Shown here piece after piece: positions 20,502 through 27,640 of a stretch of 64,000 nucleotides of DNA. Numbering within the stretch: position 1 is the first letter of the stretch; every line of letters starts with the position of its first letter. This DNA comes from Bradyrhizobium sp. ORS 278 (lineage in GTDB: Bacteria > Pseudomonadota > Alphaproteobacteria > Rhizobiales > Xanthobacteraceae): NCBI RefSeq assembly GCF_000026145.1, contig NC_009445.1, forward strand, positions 1,798,001 through 1,862,000, written 5' to 3'. Below the pieces are notes generated by a model that did no database searches, had not been told where the DNA came from, and saw only the letters and a list, made by a program, of their open reading frames with translations. Made by a program: the position numbers and the translations under genes.

Positions 20502-21362
20502 TCAGGACTCCTGATCGAGCTCGGCTGCAACCTGTCCATAGTTGAGCAGCGCGACCAGCGTCGTGCCTCCAACGACATTACCAAGCAGCGTGGGGAGGAA
20601 GAAGGCTCCGGCGTAGTCGCCGAGCGAGGCCTGGCCCTTCATCACCAGGAAGGCACATTCGACCGACCCGGCAACGATGTGCGCGAATTGTCCCAGCGCG
20701 ACCAGATAGGTCATGATGATCACGATATGGGCGCGGGCGCCGCGGACGGCAGGCAACAGCCAGGCCATCAGCGCGATCAGCCAGCCTGCAAAGATCGCAC
20801 GCATGAATGTCGTCAAGAACGGCCCCTCGACGGTGTGGCGGCTGATCTCGGCGAAGGCGTCGATGATGCGCGGCTCGAACACATCGGTATGGACCAGCGC
20901 CGCCGCCGCGGCCCAAGTCCCCGCGACGTTTGCAATCAACACGAGGCTCCATAGCCGAGCGACATTGCCGAGAGTCCTCAAGTCGCGATGATGCAGCAGG
21001 GGCAGGATCGGCGTCAGCGTATTCTCGGTGAAGAGCTGCTGCCGGCCGAGTACCACCACCAGGAAGCCTGCGGTATAGCCGAGCGGCGCGAACAGGCGTC
21101 GTGCCGCCTCGTCGGATACGAAGGCGTGGAATTCGCCCTGCACGATCAACGACAGGCTGATGGAGAGGCCTGCGGCGAAACCCGACAGCAGGATCGCCCA
21201 CCAGCGCCGCTCAAGTTCGCTCTCGCCTTCGGCGCGAATGGTCTCGTGAATCAGCGCGGCGTTGGGCCGGCTCTGCGCCTGGATTTCGCGCCGCTGCTGG
21301 TCGGAAACGCCCTCGATGTCAGCGGCGGGGCTGAATGTCGGCGCGGTGGCCTTGCTGCTCAC
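20502..21362 (-). CDS. Formate/nitrite transporter (FNT) family channel
   Basis: A protein of about 286 residues of the FNT superfamily, closest in type to YfdC-like members. It has a soluble N-terminus and six hydrophobic segments, including LSGFAAGLSISLSLIVQGEF, FLVVVLGRQQLFTEN (the FNT GRQxxFTEN motif) and GDYAGAFFLPTLLGNVVGGT near the end (the FxxxTLLGNxxGG motif). A GTG at 21362 is taken as start; a TTG at 21443 would add 27 unlike residues. It converges on hupT with an 11-bp gap, so it is not part of the hydrogenase operon. The substrate (formate, nitrite or another small anion) cannot be told from sequence. Confidence 0.85.
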   Translation of the reverse strand: MSSKATAPTFSPAADIEGVSDQQRREIQAQSRPNAALIHETIRAEGESELERRWWAILLSGFAAGLSISLSLIVQGEFHAFVSDEAARRLFAPLGYTAGFLVVVLGRQQLFTENTLTPILPLLHHRDLRTLGNVARLWSLVLIANVAGTWAAAAALVHTDVFEPRIIDAFAEISRHTVEGPFLTTFMRAIFAGWLIALMAWLLPAVRGARAHIVIIMTYLVALGQFAHIVAGSVECAFLVMKGQASLGDYAGAFFLPTLLGNVVGGTTLVALLNYGQVAAELDQES

Positions 21363-21491
21363 GTCGGGTGATCCGTCGGCTGGCGCGGGCGGTTGCCGAC
21401 GCTGACAAAAGAGCCGGGCTCTCTCTGCGGCCTGAACGTGCAAGCGGCCGGCAAAGTTCCTGGCTGCGACAGAGACGTCGCCGGCGGTCGG

Positions 21492-22178
21492 TCAGGACGG
21501 CGTCGCGACCGGCACGCGGTCGCGCTGCTTCGACAGCCGCGCGAGCAGCACCGTGGCTGTTCGCGTGATGTGCTGCCGCGCGAGGTCCTCGGCCCTCTGC
21601 GCATCGCCCGCGATCACGGCGTTCAGGATGTCCTCATGCTGATCCCAGATCCGCCGCGGCGTCTCGTCGCGCATCAGCACCTCGCCCATCAGCCGGCGTA
21701 GATGCAGCCAATGCGGCTGGGTCGTGTCCTGGATGACCGAGTTGCCGGAGACCTGGTAGAGAAACTCGTGAAACTTGACGTCGGCCTCGATCAGTTGCTC
21801 GACCGAATGCTCGCGCTCGGCGCGGCGGCCTTCCGCGATCAGCCTGGGGCCTTGCTCGGCCGCGCGCTCGGCGCCGCGGCTCGCCGCAAGCCGGCAGGCG
21901 AGGCCCTCGGCCACGGCGCGAATTTCGTAGAGGTTGCGGATGAAGTCGGTGTCGATCGGCGCGACTTCCAGGCCCCGCCCCGGCGCGTCGCGGACAAAGC
22001 CCTGATTGCGCAACAGCAGAAGCGCCTGCTGCACCGGCTGGCGCGAGACGCCGAGGTCGCGAGCAAGATCGTCCTGGATCAGCCGCGCGGATTCCGGCAG
22101 TTCGCCTTCGACGATGTCCGAGAGGATCTGCTGGTAGACGCGTTCGGTCAGGTTCGGCTGTGTTTTCAGCGGCGGCAC
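21492..22178 (-). CDS. GntR-family regulator, FCD (FadR-like) subgroup, copy 1
   Basis: A protein of about 228 residues. Winged-helix domain at the N-terminus (RLIQDDLARDLGVSRQPVQQALLLLRNQG) and an all-helical FCD ligand-binding domain after about residue 85, with acid/His metal-ligand candidates in ADVKFHEFLYQVSGN and DQHEDILNAV. I chose GTG at 22178 because GGAGG lies 4-5 bases before it; an ATG at 22214 adds 12 residues without a good ribosome site. It lies 63-99 bp after a clear paralogue (22278-22991), suggesting tandem duplication. Confidence 0.88.
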   Translation of the reverse strand: MPPLKTQPNLTERVYQQILSDIVEGELPESARLIQDDLARDLGVSRQPVQQALLLLRNQGFVRDAPGRGLEVAPIDTDFIRNLYEIRAVAEGLACRLAASRGAERAAEQGPRLIAEGRRAEREHSVEQLIEADVKFHEFLYQVSGNSVIQDTTQPHWLHLRRLMGEVLMRDETPRRIWDQHEDILNAVIAGDAQRAEDLARQHITRTATVLLARLSKQRDRVPVATPS

Positions 22179-22277
22179 GGAGCCTCCTGCAGCAAATCGG
22201 ATCTCATGTCTCATCCGTCATGTGAGGCTGGCATCCTGAGCGCTGCACTCTTGCCTCGGCTGGGCGGGCTCGTCTGC

Positions 22278-22991
22278 TCATAGCGGCATCTTGCGTGCCG
22301 AGAGCATGCGCCGCTGCCTCGGCCGGTCTCCCTGCTGCGCTTCGAGGTGGTGAATGAAAACGCCCGCCGCGCGCGAGATGTGCTCGCGGCTCAGGCGTTC
22401 GGCATCGGCGCTGCGCCCCTCGATCACCGCGGCCAGAATGTCCTCATGCTCGTCCCAGACGGTCTGCGACATGCTTTCTTCCTTCTGCAGCACATCGGAC
22501 ATCACACGCTTCAGATAGGGCCAATGCGGCGCCATCGTCTCGTCGATCAGCGGATTGCCGGAGAGTCCGCTCAAGAACCGGTGGAAGGCGATGTCGGTCT
22601 CGATCTTGCGGCTCACCAACCCGCTCTTGAGCGCTTCGTGACCTGCGGCGATGTAGGCGGGCCCTTCGCGTCCGGCGCGATCGCCGGCGCGCTCGGCGGC
22701 GAGCCGCGCTGCAAGACCTTCGAGCACGGCGCGCATCTCGTAGAGATCACGAACGAAGCTGGGGTCGAGCGGTGCCACGATCAGTCCGCGTCCTGGCGCG
22801 CTCTGCACCAGTCCGCAGCCGCGCAACAGCATCAGGGCTTGTTGAACGGGCTGGCGTGAAACCCCGTAAGCCTGGGCGAGATCATCCTGGATCAGCCGTG
22901 AGCCGGACGTCAGCACGCCGCTGACGATCTCGTCAGTGATCGCTTCGACGACCTGCTCGACCAGGGAGGGGGCGGGAGACACGATTCGCAT
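22278..22991 (-). CDS. GntR-family regulator, FCD (FadR-like) subgroup, copy 2
   Basis: A 237-residue paralogue of the neighbouring regulator: identical RLIQDDLA and GVSRQPVQQAL segments in the DNA-binding domain, and a matching FCD domain (ETDIAFHRFLSGLSGN, WDEHEDILAAVI). It is divergent from the PCuAC/PQQ alcohol dehydrogenase genes. The 132-bp shared intergenic region contains the GAATTC-rich promoter/operator at 23032-23072, which recurs before the TRAP operon. It is therefore the best candidate regulator of both, probably a repressor released by a small carboxylate, which is typical for the family but inferred here. Confidence 0.9.
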   Translation of the reverse strand: MRIVSPAPSLVEQVVEAITDEIVSGVLTSGSRLIQDDLAQAYGVSRQPVQQALMLLRGCGLVQSAPGRGLIVAPLDPSFVRDLYEMRAVLEGLAARLAAERAGDRAGREGPAYIAAGHEALKSGLVSRKIETDIAFHRFLSGLSGNPLIDETMAPHWPYLKRVMSDVLQKEESMSQTVWDEHEDILAAVIEGRSADAERLSREHISRAAGVFIHHLEAQQGDRPRQRRMLSARKMPL

Positions 22992-23031
22992 GGGCCATCA
23001 CATTTTAGAGAAGAATAGCACGCCAAGCGCA

Positions 23032-23072
23032 AAAATCCATTTGCGACGAATTCGAATTCAGAGTACGAATTC
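23032..23072 (+). promoter_or_regulatory. Promoter with embedded GAATTC-type operator, copy 1
   Basis: On the + strand the element reads AAAATCCAT, TTGC, three variable bases, GAATTCGAATTC, five bases, then ACGAATTC. TTGCGA (23041-23046) and TACGAA (23064-23069) sit 17 bp apart like -35 and -10 boxes. A near-identical block (35 of 41 bases by hand count) lies at 30346-30386. Here it would drive the PCuAC and PQQ dehydrogenase genes, and it faces the divergent GntR gene. GAATTCGAATTC is itself a perfect 12-bp palindrome. Confidence 0.75.
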
Positions 23073-23123
23073 AAAAATGAGAAGCCAAGCTAAAAACGGC
23101 TTCCGATATTGGGGAGGGCGTCC

Positions 23124-23648
23124 GTGTCGGATCAACCGGCTCGTTCGAAGCATGATCAGTCTTGCTCGGCGCCCTCGGAGGGCAGCGCGCTCTTCGGCGG
23201 TCTGCCGATTGTAGCGCGCTTATTGTTCGCGGCGTTTTCGGTCCTGTCCATCGCGATGATGTCGCGGCCCGTGGTGGCCGGCGAGGGGCTGACCTTGTCC
23301 GACGCCTGGGTTCCCGCGGCGCCCGAGGTGGGTCGTGACATTCCGCTGTTGCTCACGATCAGGAACGAGACGTCATCGCCCGAGGCGCTGATGCGCGTGC
23401 GCTGTCCGATCGCCAATTTTTCCGAGCGTCACACGGTGGATCGCGGCGAAGGTGCACCGGCGATGCGCTCCATTCCCAACATTCCGATCGCCGCGGGCGG
23501 CACGCTGGTGCTGCTGCCGACCGCCTATCACGTGATGCTGCTGCAGACCCGCGAGCCGCTCGAGCCGGGCAAGCGCTTCACCTGCACGATCGTTTTCCAG
23601 AAGGCAGGATCCATCGAAACGGAGGTCGAGGTTCGCAAGTCCCCGTAA
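23124..23648 (+). CDS. Periplasmic copper-chaperone-like protein (PCuAC / DUF461 family)
   Basis: A 174-residue protein with an N-terminal hydrophobic segment (about 30-52) followed by a PCuAC fold. Copper-ligand positions of the family appear as His in SERHTV, Met in PAMRSIP and the HxM of YHVMLL. The GTG at 23124 follows GGGGAGGG. Classical PCuAC proteins metallate cytochrome oxidase, but versions beside PQQ dehydrogenases occur and their role there is unclear. It is transcribed from the operator-containing promoter 50 bp upstream and precedes the dehydrogenase by 84 bp. Confidence 0.75.
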   Translation: MSDQPARSKHDQSCSAPSEGSALFGGLPIVARLLFAAFSVLSIAMMSRPVVAGEGLTLSDAWVPAAPEVGRDIPLLLTIRNETSSPEALMRVRCPIANFSERHTVDRGEGAPAMRSIPNIPIAAGGTLVLLPTAYHVMLLQTREPLEPGKRFTCTIVFQKAGSIETEVEVRKSP

Positions 23649-23732
23649 AGCCTGTTTGTCGCCTGCTACCCTTCGCTGACCGGCGGAGCGGTGTTCGTTC
23701 GTACTCATAATCAAAGATGGGAGAAGGAAACG

Positions 23733-25511
23733 ATGAGGAAACACGTCAGGACCGCCTTGCGTACGGTGCTGCTCGCCAGCGCCGCCTTTGCATGCCTCAA
23801 CCTCGCATCGCCGGCGCGCGCCGCTGACGAGATGACGCCGGAGCGGCTGCTCAATGCCGAGAAGGAAGCCGGCAACTGGCTTCATCACCACAAGAACTAT
23901 TCCGGCACGCGTTTCTCCACGCTGAAGGAGATCAACAAGGACACCGTCAAGAACCTCAAGGTTGCCTGGACGATGCATCTCGGCGGCGTCGAGGGCGGCG
24001 GCATCTGGAGCCATGGCGGTCTCGAGGGCACGCCGATCGTCGAGAACGGCATGATCTATGTCACCGACGGCTGGGGCTCGGTGTACAAGATCGACGCGCG
24101 CGGTGGCAAAGGCCAGCTGGTCTGGAAGATGGATCCGAAGACGGATCACGACTGGGCCGGCGCGATCGCCTGCTGCGGCGTCGACAATCGCGGCGTCGCG
24201 CTGTGGGGCAATCTCGTCATCTCGCACACGCTCGACGGCCGCCTGATCGCAACCAACAAGGAAACCGGGCAGGTCGCCTGGCAGCGCCAGGTCGCCGATC
24301 CCGACAAGGGCGAGGTCATCACCGGCGCGCCGCTGATCGTGAAGAACATGGCGGTGTCCGGTGTCGCCGGTGCCGAATATGGTATCCGCGGCTGGATCGC
24401 CGCGACCGATCTCACCACGCAGAAGGAGGTCTGGCGCACCCACACCATTCCGGCGAAGGGCGAGCCAGGCAGCGAGACCTGGAAGGACAGCAACGACGCG
24501 GCCGCTGCCGGCGGCGGCTCGACCTGGGTGACCGGCACCTACGATCCGGCAACCGACACCATCATCTGGGGCGTCGGCAACCCCGGTCCGGACTGGGACA
24601 ACGCCTATCGTCCGGGCGACAACCTCTACACCGACAGCTCGCTGGCGCTCGATGCCAACACCGGCAAGATCAAGTGGCACTATCAGCACACGCCGAACGA
24701 TCCCTACGACTATGACAGCGTCGCGGAGAACGTTCTTGTCGATGTCCCCACGCCGAACGGCCAGACCCAGAAGCTCGCACTCGAGGCCGACCGCAACGGC
24801 TTCGCCTATGCGATCGACCGCACCAACGGCAAGTTCCTGTGGGGCCTTCCGTTCGTCAAGAAGGTGACCTGGACCAAGGGACTCGATCCCGAGACCGGCA
24901 AGCCGATCGAGTACGATCCGAAGAACCCGGTGCAGCGCTACAATGCATCGGTCACGCCGCATCGCGAGAACAAGATCGCGGACATCTGCCCCGGCAACAT
25001 GGGCGGCAAGAACTGGCCGCCAACCTCGTACAATCCGGACCTGAAGCTCTGGTACATCCCGGTGATCGAGAGCTGCAACCGGATCACCGTCGAGGAAGCC
25101 ACCAAGGACAAGCTCAAGGCGCGCGAGTTCTGGACCGGCGGCGGACCGAGCCAGCCGTTCAAGATCACGGGCAGCGTGACCGCGATCGACGTCACCACCG
25201 GCAAGATCGCCGGCAAGATGGAGACGCCGTTCCCGAACCTCGGCGGCATGCTGTCGACGCCTGATCTCGTCTTCACCGGCCAGCCCTCGGGCGAGGTGAT
25301 GGCGCTCGATGCCAAGACGCTGCAGAAGCTGTGGGAGTTCAACACCGGCGGCGGCGTCAACGCGCCTCCCGTGACCTTCTCGGTCGACGGCAAGCAGTAC
25401 ATCGCGATCCTCGTCGGTCTCGGTGGTGCCTGGGACAAGTGGTTCATCGAATCCACGCCCGAGCTGAAGAAGATCCAGCCCGGCTCGATGCTCTACGTCT
25501 TCTCGTTGTAA
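23733..25511 (+). CDS. PQQ-dependent alcohol dehydrogenase, lanthanide-type active site
   Basis: A 592-residue periplasmic quinoprotein: signal peptide ending about ASPARA, then the eight-bladed propeller of the methanol/ethanol dehydrogenase family without a fused cytochrome domain. The ATG at 23733 follows GGGAGAAGGA. The vicinal cysteine pair of the family is Cys147-Cys148 (IACCGV). The segment NDPYDYDSV places the catalytic Asp at 326 and a second Asp at 328; in XoxF and PedH this +2 Asp ligates a lanthanide, while Ca2+ enzymes have Ala or Ser. The broad alcohol class is more likely than strict methanol dehydrogenase. Electrons probably go to the cytochrome c encoded next. Confidence 0.92.
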   Translation: MRKHVRTALRTVLLASAAFACLNLASPARAADEMTPERLLNAEKEAGNWLHHHKNYSGTRFSTLKEINKDTVKNLKVAWTMHLGGVEGGGIWSHGGLEGTPIVENGMIYVTDGWGSVYKIDARGGKGQLVWKMDPKTDHDWAGAIACCGVDNRGVALWGNLVISHTLDGRLIATNKETGQVAWQRQVADPDKGEVITGAPLIVKNMAVSGVAGAEYGIRGWIAATDLTTQKEVWRTHTIPAKGEPGSETWKDSNDAAAAGGGSTWVTGTYDPATDTIIWGVGNPGPDWDNAYRPGDNLYTDSSLALDANTGKIKWHYQHTPNDPYDYDSVAENVLVDVPTPNGQTQKLALEADRNGFAYAIDRTNGKFLWGLPFVKKVTWTKGLDPETGKPIEYDPKNPVQRYNASVTPHRENKIADICPGNMGGKNWPPTSYNPDLKLWYIPVIESCNRITVEEATKDKLKAREFWTGGGPSQPFKITGSVTAIDVTTGKIAGKMETPFPNLGGMLSTPDLVFTGQPSGEVMALDAKTLQKLWEFNTGGGVNAPPVTFSVDGKQYIAILVGLGGAWDKWFIESTPELKKIQPGSMLYVFSL

Positions 25512-25518
25512 GCAGATC

Positions 25519-25555
25519 AAGGAGCGGAGGCGTTGCCTCCGCTCCTTCCTTTTCC
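25519..25555 (+). terminator. Intrinsic terminator-like hairpin after the PQQ dehydrogenase
   Basis: A perfect 13-bp stem (AAGGAGCGGAGGC pairing with GCCTCCGCTCCTT) with a 3-base loop, followed by CCTTTTCC. It starts 8 bp after the dehydrogenase stop. It should reduce readthrough into the cytochrome c gene, or stabilise the 3' end of an abundant dehydrogenase message. Confidence 0.75.
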
Positions 25556-25575
25556 CCATTCGGCAAGTAGATCAG

Positions 25576-26106
25576 ATGAAATTCAGTGCGATCACGTCCG
25601 CCTTGGCCTTGGGCTTCGTTCTCGTCTCGGCGTCGGTCGCGTCGGCGCAGTCCGCGGCTCCGTCCGATCCGACTGACGCCGGCAAGGCGGTGTTCAAGCG
25701 CGCGAACTGCGTCGGCTGCCACAAATGGCACGGCAATGGCGGTGGCGGCTATGGCGGCGACGCGCTGTCGCTGCGCAAGACCGAGCTGAGCCGCGAGCAC
25801 ATCATCGAAACCGTGACCTGCGGGCGGCCCGGCACGGGCATGCCGTACTTTGCGCGCGGCTCCTATGACACGACCAAGTGCTACGGCATGAGCCGCCAGG
25901 AGGTCGGTGAGCGCATGCCGCCCGAGGGCGGCACCTTCCTGCGCCCCAACGATATCGAGGCGGTCGCAGACTACGTGCTCGCGCACATCAAGGGTCGCGG
26001 CGAGCCCAATTATGATGAGTGCACGACCTTCTTCGGCAACACGTCGCGGGTCTGCGACATCTACAAGGCCAATGCGACCCAGCCTGCAAGCGAGCCATCG
26101 AAATGA
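25576..26106 (+). CDS. Periplasmic c-type cytochrome, probable electron acceptor of the PQQ dehydrogenase
   Basis: A 176-residue protein with an N-terminal signal peptide (cleavage near SVASAQ) and one heme c site CVGCH near residue 49. A Met suitable as the second axial ligand is in GTGMPYF. Further cysteines (VTCGRPG, TTKCYG, DECTTF, RVCDIY) could form disulfides. Its place directly after the PQQ dehydrogenase fits a dedicated cytochrome c-L/c550-like acceptor. It overlaps the next gene by ATGA. Confidence 0.88.
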   Translation: MKFSAITSALALGFVLVSASVASAQSAAPSDPTDAGKAVFKRANCVGCHKWHGNGGGGYGGDALSLRKTELSREHIIETVTCGRPGTGMPYFARGSYDTTKCYGMSRQEVGERMPPEGGTFLRPNDIEAVADYVLAHIKGRGEPNYDECTTFFGNTSRVCDIYKANATQPASEPSK

Positions 26107-26735
26107 AACGCTCAACCTGCACTGCATTCTGCGTCACGTTCCTGCTGACAGCCGTGATGCCTGCGGCCTCCGCGCAGGCCGTGCCGAACTACGATCTGCG
26201 CGACATCACCGTCGGCATGCCTGTCGGGGATCTGCCGAACGAGGGCTACGTCAATCTGAGCTGCGTGAAGGATCCCGATCGCAAGCTCGATGCGTGGTCG
26301 GGCTGGCGCGACTGTCCCGCCGATGAACAGGGGCGTCGCGCGGTCCACTTCGAGTTCGATCCGGACACCAGCCAGGACGGCACCAAAGTGGCCGGCCATC
26401 CCGTGCTGCTCACGGCCGTCATCGACGACAAGGCCACGGTATTCGGGCTCAATATCGAGACCGATCCGAAGGCGCGACTTTATATCCGCAAGAAGGCGTT
26501 CCTGCTCGGCAACCAGGTGAAGTCTCGCTACGGGGCCGAGGGCTGGGATTGCAAGGAGCAGCAGCCGACCGCGAACGAACAGCCGGTGGGCGGCGTGTTC
26601 CTGCGCGAGGTCTGCAAGAAGGCCGTGCCTGGACGGACCCTGACGGTCGAGCGCGAGCTGTTCCGCAGGCCGGACCAGGATGCCAAGAGCTTCGTCGACC
26701 AGACGCTGGTCCGGATCACGAAGCAGACGAACTAA
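26103..26735 (+). CDS. Secreted protein of unknown function, PQQ dehydrogenase neighbourhood
   Basis: A 210-residue protein with a clear signal peptide (MKRSTCTAFCVTFLLTAVMP, cleavage near ASAQA). The mature part has four cysteines (NLSCVKD, WRDCPAD, GWDCKEQ, LREVCKK), probably in disulfides, and no cofactor motif that I recognise. The ATG overlaps the cytochrome c stop, so the two are translationally coupled and likely work together in the periplasm. I cannot assign a function. Confidence 0.8.
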   Translation: MKRSTCTAFCVTFLLTAVMPAASAQAVPNYDLRDITVGMPVGDLPNEGYVNLSCVKDPDRKLDAWSGWRDCPADEQGRRAVHFEFDPDTSQDGTKVAGHPVLLTAVIDDKATVFGLNIETDPKARLYIRKKAFLLGNQVKSRYGAEGWDCKEQQPTANEQPVGGVFLREVCKKAVPGRTLTVERELFRRPDQDAKSFVDQTLVRITKQTN

Positions 26736-26865
26736 TCGAAATCATGTCTCGCTCCGCGGGCGAGGCACATGTGGGTCGAGCCTGCCATCGCCGGGTGCGG
26801 AGAGTTGCCGGAGACGCAGGTGGCCGTCGGTTGCGGCGATGATCATCCTCTCCGGGAGAACGAGC

Positions 26866-26961
26866 ATGAGCTGGACTGCCCCCAAGATCGTCGAAGTCCC
26901 CGTCGGCATGGAAATCAACATGTATGCCTGCGCGAGCCGGAAGGCCGAGCGCAGGAGCTGA
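26866..26961 (+). CDS. pqqA: PQQ precursor peptide PqqA
   Basis: A 31-residue peptide. The C-terminal half contains EINMY, the Glu-x3-Tyr unit that PqqE crosslinks to build pyrroloquinoline quinone, in a context (W-x-x-P near the start, Gly before the Glu, Ala-Ser-Arg after the Tyr) typical of PqqA. The ATG follows GGGAGAA. No pqqBCDE genes are in the window, so this is an isolated, possibly additional, precursor gene inside a PQQ dehydrogenase cluster. Confidence 0.85.
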   Translation: MSWTAPKIVEVPVGMEINMYACASRKAERRS

Positions 26962-27145
26962 TAAGAGCCGATCCCAGATGGCCGTGGCAGCGATCGCAAC
27001 CCTTGTTGTCGCTGCCACGAACTGAGCTGGACATTCACCGTTCGGACAGCGCGCGGGCAATGGGGCGCCGCGCGGCCGAGATCAGCCGGAACGCCGATGG
27101 GCGTTCGCTGCAGAGCAAATCCGTCCCGTAAGGAGGTTCTTGGCA

Positions 27146-27640
27146 ATGGCGAAACTCAGTATCAACGGCAGAGATGTCTCTGTCGACGCGGCGAACGACA
27201 CGCCGCTGTTGTGGGTCATCCGCGAGGACTTGCAGATGACCGGCACCAAGTTCGGCTGCGGTGCCGGACTGTGCGGCGCCTGCACTGTTCACGTCGAGGG
27301 CGAAGCGGTGCGGTCGTGCCAGACCATGCTCGGCGACGTCACGAACAAGAAGATCACCACCATCGAGGGCCTTTCGGACAAGGGCGATCATCCCTTGCAG
27401 AAGGCGTGGATCGCCGAGCAGGTGCCGCAATGCGGCTACTGCCAATCGGGACAGATCATGCAGGCGGCCTCGCTGCTCGCCAAGACGACGAGCCCGAGCA
27501 AGGAGGAGATCACAGCGCATATGGACGGCAATCTCTGCCGCTGCATGACCTATTCGCGGATCCAGAAGGCCATTTCGCGCGCGGCGGCAGAAATGCGCAC
27601 CGCGTCCAACACCACCTCGAACGAGCGGAGCCCCACATGA
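27146..27640 (+). CDS. Molybdenum aldehyde oxidoreductase, 2Fe-2S subunit (IorA-like)
   Basis: A 164-residue xanthine-oxidase-family small subunit. The plant-type [2Fe-2S] motif [12 protein letters not shown] is near residue 41 and the second cluster motif CGYCQSGQ plus GNLCRCMTY near residues 98 and 131. The ATG at 27146 is 9 bp after AAGGAGG, better than TTG at 27140. It overlaps the Mo subunit gene by ATGA. It likely carries electrons from the Mo-cofactor subunit in the periplasm, after co-export with the Tat-targeted partner. Confidence 0.93.
   Translation: MAKLSINGRDVSVDAANDTPLLWVIREDLQMTGTKFGCGAGLCGACTVHVEGEAVRSCQTMLGDVTNKKITTIEGLSDKGDHPLQKAWIAEQVPQCGYCQSGQIMQAASLLAKTTSPSKEEITAHMDGNLCRCMTYSRIQKAISRAAAEMRTASNTTSNERSPT

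Noticed and set aside
23373..25559. A 728-codon open frame opposite the PQQ dehydrogenase
   Set aside because: Its translation is a low-complexity Arg/Gly/Asp-rich shadow of the dehydrogenase codons, with no recognisable motif.
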